Positions 52,038 to 61,299 of a stretch of 64,000 nt of DNA are shown piece by piece. Origin of the DNA: JABDQA01 sp963759125. GTDB lineage: Bacteria; Desulfobacterota; Desulfobulbia; Desulfobulbales; Desulfocapsaceae. Made by a program: the position numbers and the translations under genes. The stretch covers positions 1 to 64,000 of the forward strand of contig CAVWXN010000003.1 of the NCBI GenBank assembly GCA_963759125.1, written 5' to 3'. The first letter of the stretch is position 1; each line of letters begins with the position of its first letter. Under the pieces are notes generated by a model, which was given only the letters and a program-made list of their open reading frames with translations, was not told where the DNA came from and did not search any database.

Positions 52038-54686
52038 TCAACTGTCCCTCAATCCCCGGTTGACGATCTCGTAGACATCGCGGGACAGTTTCATCTTTCT
52101 GATCCGCTTCAGGCTCTCGATCATCATCTCCTGCCTTCTTTTTTCATAGCGTTTCCAGGAAATCAAAGGAGTTGTCATCCGCGCAGCTATCTGTGGATTG
52201 ATATCATCCAGTTTCAGAATGATATCAGCAAGGAATTCATAGCCCCTGCCGCTCAGGTGATGAAAATGCAGATGATTCTGACAAAATGCTCCAACCAAGG
52301 CTCGCACCTTGTTAGGGTTTTTGATCGAAAATGCGGGGTGACCAAGAAGCTGATTTACTCTGTCGAAGGTGTCGTCGGCGCTCGAAAGTGCCTGCATGGT
52401 GAACCATTTGTCCATTACCAGTGGATGATTCATCCATTTATCTTCAAAATCTCTGAACAATTGTTGCCGCTTATCGGTGACGAGGTGAGCCATGGTTGCC
52501 AGGACCGCTATTTGGTCGGTCATATTGGTGGCCTGGAAATATTGATTTTCGGCACGTGAAATCATTTTCTCATCAACCTGCCGGGCGCTGAGCAGGTAAT
52601 CGAGGCAGGTGTTCTTTAGACTTCTGGCTCCAATGGCCTCCGGGCTTATCGAGTAAACAGAGTCATCTGTTTTTTCTTTATAGCAGTGCAGAAATTGATC
52701 ACTCAGTCGATCGGCGAGTTCTTGTTTCACAAAGGAGCGCACGCCATGGAGGCGATCAGGATCAACGTCGGAAAGCGACAAGGCCAGATAAGCCTCTTCT
52801 GGCAATTGCAGGGCCAATGCGGTGAGCGCATCATCACCAGATTGGCCGGTCAAAAGTGAGCCTGCAGCCTGAACAAACTCATTGTCGAGATTCATCTCAG
52901 TCCCTGCTGAAACCTTATCAACAAGGTCGATGATGAGAGACTTGCTGAGAGAAAAAGAAGCATCCCAGCGATTGAAAAGATCGCTATCGTTGGCCATCAG
53001 TAAAGTGGTGGCTTCCCGGTCGTGTGGCTTGTTGATCTTGACCGGCGCCGAAAAGGAGCGCAGCAGCGAAACTTTTGGCCGGCACTGCAGTCCGGTAAAC
53101 TGGTAGGTCTGTTTCTCCTCAGTGAGTTCCAGCAGGATTGAATTCCCTCTCTTTTCATATTCGCTGGTAAGCTGCTTCACCATATCGTTTCCTTCCGGGT
53201 CGAGGAGTCCCATGAGAATGGGAATATGAAATGGGAGCTTCTCAGTCTGGCCGGGAGTTTCAGCTGTCTGCTGGATTAAAGTCAAGGTAAACTGACCAGC
53301 CTCGGTCCAAGACGTAGTCATGGTCAACACGGGAGTGCCTGCCTGCGAGTACCATCTTTTAAATTGCTCCAGGTCTCGGCCGGAGGCATCAGCCATAGCA
53401 GCCACGAAATCGTCACAGGTGACAGCTTGACCGTCGTGTCGTTCGAAGTAGAGATCCATTCCTTTTCTGAAATTCTCGGCCCCAATCAGGGTATGGATCA
53501 TACGTACGACTTCAGCGCCTTTGTTGTATACGGTGACCGTGTAGAAATTGTTGATCTCCATATAGGTGTCAGGTCGAACCGGGTGGGCCATCGGTCCCTC
53601 ATCCTCCCGGAACTGATACTGCCTGAGCACCCGGACATCTTTGATTCTCTGGACTGCACGAGAGTTCATATCGGCAGAGAACTCCTGGTCCCTGAAAACT
53701 GTCAAACCCTCTTTGAGGCTCAACTGAAACCAGTCGCGGCAGGTAACGCGGTTGCCGGTCCAATTGTGGAAATACTCGTGGGCAATGACCCCTTCGATGT
53801 TGAGATAATCCTGATCGGTTGCTGTTTCAGGGGAGGCCAAAACATATTTGGAGTTGAAGACATTGAGACCCTTATTTTCCATGGCGCCCATATTGAAATC
53901 ATCTACCGCTACTATCATGTAACGGCCGAGATCATATTCAAGCCCAAATATCTCTTCATCCCATTTCATCGATTTCTTCAGGGAGTTCATTGCATGCCCG
54001 CAGGTCCCCTGGTTTCGAGGTTCGGTATAGATAAAGAGATCGACAGGGGTACCGGATTTAGTGACGAAGCTGTCTTGTTCGACAACCAGTTCTCCTGCCA
54101 CCAGGGCAAAAAGATAGCTTGGTTTGGGAAAGGGATCCCGCCATTGAGCGAAGTGAAAGCCATTTTCGAGATTCCCTTCCTCTTCCAGATTTCCATTGGA
54201 AAGCAATACCGGGTACTTTTGCTGGTCTGCTTCAATCCTGGTGCTGAATCGGGCGAGCACATCGGGGCGGTCCGGATAATAGGTTATTCTTCTAAAACCT
54301 TCGGCTTCGCACTGGGTGCAGAATATTGAAGATGACAAGTAGAGTCCGCTCAAACTGGTGTTTTCCTGCGGATTTAGAGTCGTGATTATCTCAAGTCCAA
54401 AACTGTCAGGAACTTCAAGGATCTGCAGTTCATTCTCGGTAACGACCAGGCGGCCACTGTCGATCTCTTCACCGTCCAAAGAAACCTTGACCAACTCTAG
54501 GTTTGTACCGTAGAGAACTAAATCTGGGTTGTTTTTCTGTGCTGACGGATTCCTCTTTAGCTGTGAGCAGGCGGTTACTCGAGTACACTGCTCGTCCAGC
54601 CGAAACAGCAGGTCAATAGAGTCGACCAGGAATTCAGGAGGCTGATAGTCACTTCTCTGGATGGTTTTAAACGATGGACTGTTCAC
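52038..54686 (-). CDS. pepN: Aminopeptidase N (M1 family)
   Basis: The 882-residue zinc aminopeptidase removes N-terminal residues from peptides in the cytoplasm. It has the exopeptidase motif GAMENKGLNVFNSKY, the zinc site VIAHEYFHNWTGNRVTCRDW with HExxH, and SLKEGLTVFRDQEFSAD with the third ligand Glu. The C-terminal part is the long helical domain of the E. coli PepN type, ending with TPLISWKRYEKRRQEMM. The length matches PepN. No signal peptide is present. It reads leftward and faces dapL across about 190 bp. Confidence 0.95.
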   Translation of the reverse strand: MNSPSFKTIQRSDYQPPEFLVDSIDLLFRLDEQCTRVTACSQLKRNPSAQKNNPDLVLYGTNLELVKVSLDGEEIDSGRLVVTENELQILEVPDSFGLEIITTLNPQENTSLSGLYLSSSIFCTQCEAEGFRRITYYPDRPDVLARFSTRIEADQQKYPVLLSNGNLEEEGNLENGFHFAQWRDPFPKPSYLFALVAGELVVEQDSFVTKSGTPVDLFIYTEPRNQGTCGHAMNSLKKSMKWDEEIFGLEYDLGRYMIVAVDDFNMGAMENKGLNVFNSKYVLASPETATDQDYLNIEGVIAHEYFHNWTGNRVTCRDWFQLSLKEGLTVFRDQEFSADMNSRAVQRIKDVRVLRQYQFREDEGPMAHPVRPDTYMEINNFYTVTVYNKGAEVVRMIHTLIGAENFRKGMDLYFERHDGQAVTCDDFVAAMADASGRDLEQFKRWYSQAGTPVLTMTTSWTEAGQFTLTLIQQTAETPGQTEKLPFHIPILMGLLDPEGNDMVKQLTSEYEKRGNSILLELTEEKQTYQFTGLQCRPKVSLLRSFSAPVKINKPHDREATTLLMANDSDLFNRWDASFSLSKSLIIDLVDKVSAGTEMNLDNEFVQAAGSLLTGQSGDDALTALALQLPEEAYLALSLSDVDPDRLHGVRSFVKQELADRLSDQFLHCYKEKTDDSVYSISPEAIGARSLKNTCLDYLLSARQVDEKMISRAENQYFQATNMTDQIAVLATMAHLVTDKRQQLFRDFEDKWMNHPLVMDKWFTMQALSSADDTFDRVNQLLGHPAFSIKNPNKVRALVGAFCQNHLHFHHLSGRGYEFLADIILKLDDINPQIAARMTTPLISWKRYEKRRQEMMIESLKRIRKMKLSRDVYEIVNRGLRDS

Positions 54687-54878
54687 TGACTCCTCTCAAT
54701 TTAGAGCGGGTTTATCTTTACACTTCAGATTGTTGACATCACAGGGGATTCAATTATACTTGACTTCCTTCTTGATGATCTGCTAACCGATACGCTCATA
54801 TCTGTAATCATCATCATGAGTTTTTCGAGGTCCCGTCGCTGAGCTAAGGGCCAAATTTATCACAATAAGGTATACGAA

Positions 54879-56102
54879 ATGATTAAAATCAACGAACACT
54901 TCAATAAACTTCAAGCCTCCTATCTCTTTTCCGACATTGCCAAAAGGGTGAGCCGGTACCAGGAAGATAACCCGGATAAAACGATCATCAAACTCGGCAT
55001 CGGTGATGTAACCAACCCCCTCCCCCCAGCCTGTATTGAGGCATTTCATAAGGCCGTAGACGAAATGGCTGGTGAGGAAGGATTCCGTGGTTATGGGCCG
55101 GAACAAGGCTATGAGTTTCTGAGAGAAGTTATCGCTGCCGACGATTTCAAGGCCCGTGGGGCAGACATAGGCAGCGACGAAATTTTTGTTTCCGATGGCG
55201 CCAAATGTGATACCGGTAACTTTCAGGAGCTTTTCAGTTCGGACAGTGTCATCGCTATTCCCGATCCTGTCTACCCCGTGTATCTGGACACCAATGTCAT
55301 GGCTGGCCGCACCGGATCATTTTCTGACGGTCGTTATGAAGGAGTGGTATATCTTGAGTCGACCCGTGAAAACAATTTTGTTCCCTCCCTTCCCCGCCAG
55401 CCAGTCGATCTCATTTATCTGTGCTTTCCCAACAATCCAACAGGATCAACGATCAGCACAGAAGAACTGAAAACCTGGGTTGACTTTGCCCGCCAGAACA
55501 AGGCTCTTATCCTTTTTGATGCAGCTTATGAGGCCTTTATTAAGGACGATTCCCTGCCGAAAACAATTTACGAGATCGAAGGCGCCGAGGAAGTGGCGGT
55601 GGAATTCAGAAGTTTTTCTAAAAGCGGTGGCTTTACCGGTACCCGCTGTGCCTATACAGTCGTGCCCAAAGCCTGTGCCGCCTATATCGAGGACGGTACA
55701 CCCCAGTCCCTGCACGGACTGTGGAATCGCAGGCATTGCACCAAATTCAACGGCGTCTCCTATCCGGTCCAGCGCGCCGCTGAAGCTCTCTACAGCCCGG
55801 AAGGAAAACAGCAAGCGCAGGCACTGGTCGACTCTTATATGAAAAATGCCCGACTCATTCGTGCTGCCATGTCCGATTTAGGCTTTACCTGCGTTGGCGG
55901 TGACAACTCACCCTATATCTGGATCGAAGGAAACATGGATTCCTGGAAATTCTTCGATTTGCTGCTCGATAAAGCAGGAGTAGTCTGCACGCCGGGAGCT
56001 GGGTTTGGCAAGTGCGGGGAGGGATATATTCGCCTTTCTGCCTTCAATTCGTTTGAAAATGTCAGCCTGGCGATGGACAGAATTAAAAATTCACTCGCCT
56101 GA
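54879..56102 (+). CDS. dapL: LL-diaminopimelate aminotransferase DapL
   Basis: DapL converts tetrahydrodipicolinate directly to LL-diaminopimelate with glutamate, which bypasses the succinylase steps of lysine and peptidoglycan synthesis. The 407-residue PLP enzyme has KINEHFNKLQASYLFSDIAK, IKLGIGDVTNPLPPACIEA, the AKCDTGNF segment, CFPNNPTGSTIS and the PLP Lys in RSFSKSGGFTGTRCAYTV. DapL is common in Desulfobacterota, Chlamydiae, cyanobacteria and plants, which supports the organism assignment. It stands alone between divergent pepN and convergent ispH. Confidence 0.96.
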   Translation: MIKINEHFNKLQASYLFSDIAKRVSRYQEDNPDKTIIKLGIGDVTNPLPPACIEAFHKAVDEMAGEEGFRGYGPEQGYEFLREVIAADDFKARGADIGSDEIFVSDGAKCDTGNFQELFSSDSVIAIPDPVYPVYLDTNVMAGRTGSFSDGRYEGVVYLESTRENNFVPSLPRQPVDLIYLCFPNNPTGSTISTEELKTWVDFARQNKALILFDAAYEAFIKDDSLPKTIYEIEGAEEVAVEFRSFSKSGGFTGTRCAYTVVPKACAAYIEDGTPQSLHGLWNRRHCTKFNGVSYPVQRAAEALYSPEGKQQAQALVDSYMKNARLIRAAMSDLGFTCVGGDNSPYIWIEGNMDSWKFFDLLLDKAGVVCTPGAGFGKCGEGYIRLSAFNSFENVSLAMDRIKNSLA

Positions 56103-56135
56103 ATTGGGCTAGCTGTCATGAGCCGGTGGTAAAGG

Positions 56136-57075
56136 TTATGTATCAGTCAATACTGCCGGCTTGAAACTGATGCGCTCTTCCTTGCCGTTCATTTCAATGA
56201 CCTCCACCACCTCAGCATGTTCATCGAGCCAGCCGAGAACCCCTTCAACCAGCCGTTCAGGGGCTGAGGCTCCAGCCGTGATACCGACGCTTGTCACGCC
56301 TTTAAGCCAGGACGGGTCAATGTCGTCACGGTCGTCAATCAGGTGACTTAGCCCGCCTGATTTCTTGGCAACGTCTCGCAATCTGTTGGAATTGGAACTA
56401 TTTTTCGATCCCACCACGAGGATGAGGTCGCACTCTTTGGCAAGGTAGGTAACCGCATTTTGCCGATTCTGGGTGGCGTAACATATATTTGATTTAACCG
56501 GCCCTTTGATGCCAGGGAACCTTTGCTCGAGAATCGACTTGATGCCGACAACATCGTCCTGGCTAAGTGTAGTCTGAGTTACATAGGCGGTCTTCTCAGG
56601 GGTGGCGACCTCTAGATTTTCGGCCTCGGCTTTGCTGGCCACAACATGGACCCTTCCCGTAACCCTTCCCGCGGTACCAACCACTTCAGGATGCCCGTGA
56701 TGGCCGATGATTATCACATCAAATCCCTGGTCGTGATATTTCTCAACCATTTGATGGATACTGGTAACCAACGGGCAGGTAGCATCGATAGTTCTCAGGC
56801 CAAGTTGGCGGGCCTGTTCTTCCGTTTCAACAGAGACTCCATGGGCTGAGAAAATACAGATCTCCCCCTGAAGGTATTTCAGAAAGGTGTTTGACAAATT
56901 TTGCACCCTGCTTTTCCAATTCTGAGATCACATGTTTGTTATGAACAATCTCGTGCAGGACATAGACGGGAGCACCTTGTGATTTTATAGTAAGATTTAC
57001 CGTCTCGATTGCCCGCACGACACCGGCACAGAAGCCTCTCGGTGATGCCAGGATGACTCTGATTGCCGCCTTCAT
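56136..57075 (-). CDS. ispH: 4-hydroxy-3-methylbut-2-enyl diphosphate reductase IspH, +1 frameshift
   Basis: IspH makes IPP and DMAPP in the last step of the MEP isoprenoid pathway, using a [4Fe-4S] cluster. The first frame has the first cluster Cys in SPRGFCAGVVRAIE, then EIVHNKHVI and HLSEIPSGGDL. One extra base at about 56855-56862 shifts the frame. The second frame continues IFSAHGVSVETEEQA, DATCPLVTSIHQMV, GHHGHPEVVGTAGRV, TQTTLSQDD, SNICYATQNRQ and GSKNSSNSNRL. The restored length of 312 residues is normal. All three cluster Cys and the catalytic Glu are present, so a sequence error is likely in this otherwise essential gene. Confidence 0.9.
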
Positions 57076-57088
57076 GAAGGTCCTTTTA

Positions 57089-57583
57089 TTACGTGATGTT
57101 CGGTACGATGAGCACGGGAAGCTTCGAATGACGTGTGACCCGGCGGGTTGAAGATCCCGTCACATCGTTACCCAAAATTGAACGGCTGGATTTGCCCATC
57201 ACAATAATATCCGCGTTATGTTTATCGGCAGCTTTTATGATCTCCTCGCTTATTCTGCCGCTTACAACAAGTATTTCCTTGACTCGTCCACTGGCGATAT
57301 TTGGAGAATCAAGCTCATCCCTACAGAAATCCTCGAGACGTTTTTTCATCTCGCTGAGTACTGATTTCATGCCGTCCTGGTAAACTTTTTCGGCCTCACC
57401 TTCAGGCAGATAGGTGTCTACAACCGCCTGCATTGCGCTGCTCATGTGCTCAACGATATGAAGCATGATGATATCGGCATCAAATTTTTGAGCAAGACTC
57501 AATGCGGATCTAAACACCGGTCGGGTGTTTTTCCCTAAATCTGTTGCATACAGAATCCTTTTGAATTCGGGTAATGTGGGCAT
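57089..57583 (-). CDS. Universal stress protein (UspA family)
   Basis: The ATG at 57583 (MPTLPEFKRILYATDLGKNT) has a purine-rich ribosome binding site (GAGGTAAGG) and gives 164 residues. The Usp fold is shown by YATDLGKNTRPVFRSAL at the start, DIIMLHIVEH, ADIIVMGKSSRSILGNDVTG and the tail SSTRRVTRHSKLPVLIVPN. These include the ATP-binding G-x2-G-x9-G-S/T-type pattern. Its target is unknown. ispH follows 13 bp downstream on the same strand, so they probably share a transcript. Confidence 0.88.
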   Translation of the reverse strand: MPTLPEFKRILYATDLGKNTRPVFRSALSLAQKFDADIIMLHIVEHMSSAMQAVVDTYLPEGEAEKVYQDGMKSVLSEMKKRLEDFCRDELDSPNIASGRVKEILVVSGRISEEIIKAADKHNADIIVMGKSSRSILGNDVTGSSTRRVTRHSKLPVLIVPNIT

Positions 57584-57835
57584 ATCCTTACCTCTGTTGT
57601 TTTTGATCTTTAACAACGCTTCCTACCACAATAAGACCACCATCACGATTTGCCAGAGTTGTTGATCGATCTGATGATCATCTGTTCAATTCAAAGCGGA
57701 TAGAAAATAATAATAATCTTAAGATAGTGAAAGGCGCCGGCAAGATTTTCAGTTGATTGCTGAAAGAGGCGGTAAGGAGCGCTGAAACCTTAATAAGGTG
57801 ATGAAAGAGACTGTCCGAAAAATATCAAAACGTAA

Positions 57836-57880
57836 GGCTTTCGGTGAGGCGCACAATCAAATCGCCTTACACCGAAAGCC
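57836..57880 (-). terminator. Stem-loop terminator after the TRAP operon
   Basis: GGCTTTCGGTG and CACCGAAAGCC form a perfect 11-bp stem, extended by AGGCG/CGCCT with a small bulge. It starts 12 bp after the dctM stop on the minus strand. A broken T-rich tract (TTACGTTTTGATATTTTT) follows. Confidence 0.72.
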
Positions 57881-57891
57881 AAACACCAGTA

Positions 57892-59514
57892 TTATTGCGT
57901 TATAATCTCAGGTCCCATAATGCTGTAGGGCAGGAAAGTGGACAGCCAGGGCACGTAGGTGACGATGATCAAGAAAAGGAAAAGAACCATAACAAATGGC
58001 AAAGCGGCTCGCACTACTTTGGCAAGGCTCATCCCGGTGATACCTGAGGTTACAAAAAGATTGAGACCAATCGGCGGGGTGATCATCCCTATTTCCATGT
58101 TGACGACCATGATAATACCGAGATGTATCGGGTCTATACCAAGTTCCATCGCAATCGGGAAAACAACAGGGGCGACAATTACCAGCAGACCTGAAGGTTC
58201 CATAAACTGCCCGCCAATGAGCAGCAGGATGTTTACTATAATGAGAAAGGTGAACCAGTTAAAGCCCACGCTGAGCATCCATTCCGTCACTTCTTGAGGG
58301 ATTCTTTCAGCCGATAGGGTGTGAGCGAAAAGCAGTGCATTGGCGATGATAAACATCAGCATCACCGTAGTCTTGGTGCCGTCCAGAATTGTTTTGCGAG
58401 TTTCAGAGCCAAACAGGGCAGGAAAGAACTGTTTAACGAGAAGCCAGAGGTTTCGTCTCCACACCGACATTCCAGATAAGAAACAGGTCATAATGGAAAT
58501 GTTCTGTTTCCTGCTCTGCTGTAAATAGCTGACTACCATGATAATCAGGCCTATGATGATACCGACGATTGCTCTTTGAGTAGCGGAGGCCGTAATAGTT
58601 TCGGAATTTGCCGTTGCAAAGAAAGAAATTATCATCCAGAACAGAAAAAAGGAGACTGCGTAAACTGAGCCGTTGAATCCTGCCCGCGCTTCAGCACTGT
58701 CAGATTCCATTACCCAGGGTGTTTCTTTCAGGGGACCCATATCCCTATAAACGAATAAGGCAACGAATATAGAGTATACGGCCGCTACAACAGCAGCCTC
58801 GGTCGGGGTGAAGACCCCCCCGTATATGCCTCCCATGATGATGACGATGAGAAACAATCCCCAGCTGGCCTCTTTTGCACCGTTAAATAGTGCTGTAAAT
58901 CCCTTCCAATCCTCAGCGGGTAATTTTTTGATTTTAGCAACAATATAGATTGCCAGCATAAGCATGCCGCCTGCCAGAAATCCTGGTATCACGCCTGCTA
59001 GAAACATTCGGCCTACCGAAACATCTGTGGCGGCAGCATACACAACCATCACAATTGAAGGCGGAATAAGAATGCCCAAGGTCCCGGCGTTGGCGATGAT
59101 TCCGGCGGCAAATTCCTTTGAGTAGCCGACCTGTCTCATCCCTGCGATGGCAATGGTACCTATGGCCACAACGGTCGCCGGTGAGGAGCCGGACAAGGCT
59201 GCGAACATCATACAGGAGAGGACGGAAGCCATCGCCAAGCCACCCTGAAAATGACCGACACTGGCGATGGCGAAGGTGATCAATCGTTTCGCCACACCAC
59301 CCGTCGACATAAAAGAGGAGGCAAGAACAAAGAAAGGTATTGCCAGCAGAGTGTAATGCTGACCAGCCCCAAAGAGCGAAATGGCAACGGACGAAAGTGA
59401 ATCGTGAGAGAACAGGGTGATGAACAATATCGAGGACAACCCTAAAGAAATGCCTACGGGTAACCCGAGGAAAAGGAGAGTAAGTACCAGAATGAATAGT
59501 ATCAATGCTTCCAT
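57892..59514 (-). CDS. dctM: TRAP transporter large permease DctM, enlarged form
   Basis: DctM is the transport channel of a TRAP system, which takes up organic acids with a sodium or proton gradient. At 540 residues it is about 110 longer than the usual 425-430. The first part (MEALILFILVLTLLFLGLPV, AALSGSSPATVVAIG, ANAGTLGILIPPSIVMV, FTPTEAAVVAAVYSIF) and the end (GGQFMEPSGLLVIVAPVVFP, MEIGMITPPIGLNLFV) are normal. Residues 262-370 are an insert with two hydrophobic stretches (VYAVSFFLFWMIISFF and IVGIIIGLIIMVVSYL), so extra membrane passes. It is the last gene of the dctPQM operon. Confidence 0.92.
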   Translation of the reverse strand: MEALILFILVLTLLFLGLPVGISLGLSSILFITLFSHDSLSSVAISLFGAGQHYTLLAIPFFVLASSFMSTGGVAKRLITFAIASVGHFQGGLAMASVLSCMMFAALSGSSPATVVAIGTIAIAGMRQVGYSKEFAAGIIANAGTLGILIPPSIVMVVYAAATDVSVGRMFLAGVIPGFLAGGMLMLAIYIVAKIKKLPAEDWKGFTALFNGAKEASWGLFLIVIIMGGIYGGVFTPTEAAVVAAVYSIFVALFVYRDMGPLKETPWVMESDSAEARAGFNGSVYAVSFFLFWMIISFFATANSETITASATQRAIVGIIIGLIIMVVSYLQQSRKQNISIMTCFLSGMSVWRRNLWLLVKQFFPALFGSETRKTILDGTKTTVMLMFIIANALLFAHTLSAERIPQEVTEWMLSVGFNWFTFLIIVNILLLIGGQFMEPSGLLVIVAPVVFPIAMELGIDPIHLGIIMVVNMEIGMITPPIGLNLFVTSGITGMSLAKVVRAALPFVMVLFLFLIIVTYVPWLSTFLPYSIMGPEIITQ

Positions 59515-59532
59515 AATTTCCCTTTCTTTGGG

Positions 59533-60210
59533 CTAGTCTTTTAGTACGTTCAAATTCTCTTCAACGAGGTCTTTGGCTTCATGGCCGCTGATTAAGGTGT
59601 CTCTCTTCCCTCGCCAAATATCAATGAAAGCCTGTAGTGAACGGAAGGACAATAAAGCAAGGCTTATGGGAAGGACGACCAGCACGAGCCAGCGGTGAAC
59701 ACGCGGCTGAATGTCGAACATCTCTTGCATAAACAATGGATATCGGAGTTCTTCTGAGCCGATGCCCACTTTCCACATTTTCAACCAGTATTCTATTGCA
59801 CCACCCTTAACATCAACACCGAGCATAGCAAGCCAGGTTGAATCAAGAAGCAGCAAACCGTATATCATTGCGGCAAAGGCGCCGAACAAGGAGAGTATCT
59901 TTGAGATCTTTTTGGGAACCGCGTTCAATACTATGTCAACTCCGAGATGGAGTCCGACTTTTATGCCATAGCCCATTCCCAAGAGAATGAGCCAGGAGAA
60001 AGCAACCGTATTATATTCAAGTGCTGCCGCCCAGCCTGTATTAAACCCGTATCTCGCAACAACCTGGCCGAAAGAAACAAGCATGATTGAGGTAATGATA
60101 AAGACAAGCAAGTTTTCTTCTGCCCTGTCGACGAAATTCGGAAAGAGCTTCTCTAATCCCCAGATGACAAGAATGAGAATTAAAAGATACACATGTGGCC
60201 AGAGCACCAT
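59533..60210 (-). CDS. dctQ: TRAP transporter small permease DctQ
   Basis: DctQ is the small membrane partner of DctM. The 225-residue protein has four or five hydrophobic segments (HVYLLILILVIWGLEKLF, LLVFIITSIMLVSFGQVVAR, FSWLILLGMGYGIKVGLHLG, and others), with GLHLGVDIVLNAVPKK matching the conserved DctQ core. It is longer than the usual 160-190 residues because of a loop near EYWLKMWKVGIGSEELRYP. It sits 18 bp upstream of dctM and 84 bp downstream of dctP. Confidence 0.9.
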   Translation of the reverse strand: MVLWPHVYLLILILVIWGLEKLFPNFVDRAEENLLVFIITSIMLVSFGQVVARYGFNTGWAAALEYNTVAFSWLILLGMGYGIKVGLHLGVDIVLNAVPKKISKILSLFGAFAAMIYGLLLLDSTWLAMLGVDVKGGAIEYWLKMWKVGIGSEELRYPLFMQEMFDIQPRVHRWLVLVVLPISLALLSFRSLQAFIDIWRGKRDTLISGHEAKDLVEENLNVLKD

Positions 60211-60294
60211 GGAAGCCTCCTTGAAAATGAATAAAGGGGCAGAGACTTAGGTCATCGCCACATGGCGATGACCTAAGTAAGAAATTATTTGTGA

Positions 60295-61299
60295 TTAGGA
60301 GTTAGCTGCAGCTTCAATATAATCTGCACCAATTCCTTTCTCAAACTGTTTCCAGACGGGCTTCATTGCATCGACCCATTCTTTACGCTGTTCCGGGGTC
60401 AATTCGTTAATCTTGCCGCCGGATTTGATAATATTCTGCTTATTTGTTTCCTCTTTGGCCTTTACGCTCTCGTTTGCTTCCATGGTAACCGAATCGCAAA
60501 TGGCCAGGAATTTTTCACGGACATCAGGCTTCAGGCTATCCAGAAAGTCTGTTGAGGTCATAAAGAGATAGGCGAGAACCTGATGACTGGTCTCCGTGGT
60601 GCTGTCCTGGACCTCAAAGAATTTCTTTGTATAGATATTCGACCAGGTGTTTTCCTGCCCATCAACGACGCCAGTCTGCAAGGCGCCGTAAACTTCTGCA
60701 AATGCCATCGGCTGAGGAGATGCGCCCATGGCGGAAATCATCGCTTTGGCAACATCAGAGGTCTGAACCCTGAATTTCAAACCTTCAGCGTCTGAAGGAA
60801 CGAGCAGCGGCTTGTTTGCAGAAAAGTATTTCATACCGGACAGCCAGTAGCCCAGGCCAACAAAGCCGACATCACTCATGGAGTTCAGCAGTTCTTTGCC
60901 TTTCTCGGCGGTCATGAACCTGATAGCCTGATCCATGTCTTTGAACAGAAACGGGAGATCGAAAATGCCTAATTTAGGTGTATAGGAGCCGAATTTTGAC
61001 AGAGACGGCGCCAGTAATTGGACGTCGCCAAGAAGCAGTGCTTCAAGTTCTTTACTATCTCCGAAAAGTGTGGAGTTGGGGTATACCTCAACGCACATTT
61101 CACCATTCAGTTCCTTGTTGACTCTCTCTGCCAGATTGTTTGAGGCTACGACTTTCGGATGCGTGGTACCGCCAGTCACATGACTGAGCTTGACAACAAC
61201 TTCGCCACTATCGCATTGAGCCGATGCTGAAACAGCAGTTAAACCGAGAGCAAGGGCCGCAAAACCTGCGACAGCTACTTTGAATTTCAGTTTGTTCAT
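60295..61299 (-). CDS. dctP: TRAP transporter periplasmic substrate-binding protein DctP
   Basis: The 334-residue protein has a signal peptide (MNKLKFKVAVAGFAALALGL, cleavage near ASA) and a DctP fold. The mature part starts VVVKLSHVTGGTTHPKVVAS and includes VEVYPNSTLFGDSKELEALL and LPFLFKDMDQAIRFM. The family signature Arg lies in GLKFRVQTSDVAKAMISAMG, and VYGALQTGVVDGQENTWSNI follows. It delivers a C4-dicarboxylate or another organic acid to DctQM; the exact ligand is unknown. An AGGAG ribosome binding site precedes the start. It is the first gene of the operon. Confidence 0.95.
   Translation of the reverse strand: MNKLKFKVAVAGFAALALGLTAVSASAQCDSGEVVVKLSHVTGGTTHPKVVASNNLAERVNKELNGEMCVEVYPNSTLFGDSKELEALLLGDVQLLAPSLSKFGSYTPKLGIFDLPFLFKDMDQAIRFMTAEKGKELLNSMSDVGFVGLGYWLSGMKYFSANKPLLVPSDAEGLKFRVQTSDVAKAMISAMGASPQPMAFAEVYGALQTGVVDGQENTWSNIYTKKFFEVQDSTTETSHQVLAYLFMTSTDFLDSLKPDVREKFLAICDSVTMEANESVKAKEETNKQNIIKSGGKINELTPEQRKEWVDAMKPVWKQFEKGIGADYIEAAANS

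Noticed and set aside
53364..54329. Long rightward open frame of 321 codons inside pepN
   Set aside because: It lies wholly antisense to the conserved aminopeptidase N gene, has no ribosome binding site and no recognisable domain. It is a by-product of pepN codon use.
9086..56862. Genome-wide programmed +1 ribosomal frameshifting
   Set aside because: The eight shift sites share no slippery codon, no downstream structure that I can see and no stop codon at the shift, unlike prfB or antizyme sites. Insertion-type sequence errors explain them more simply.
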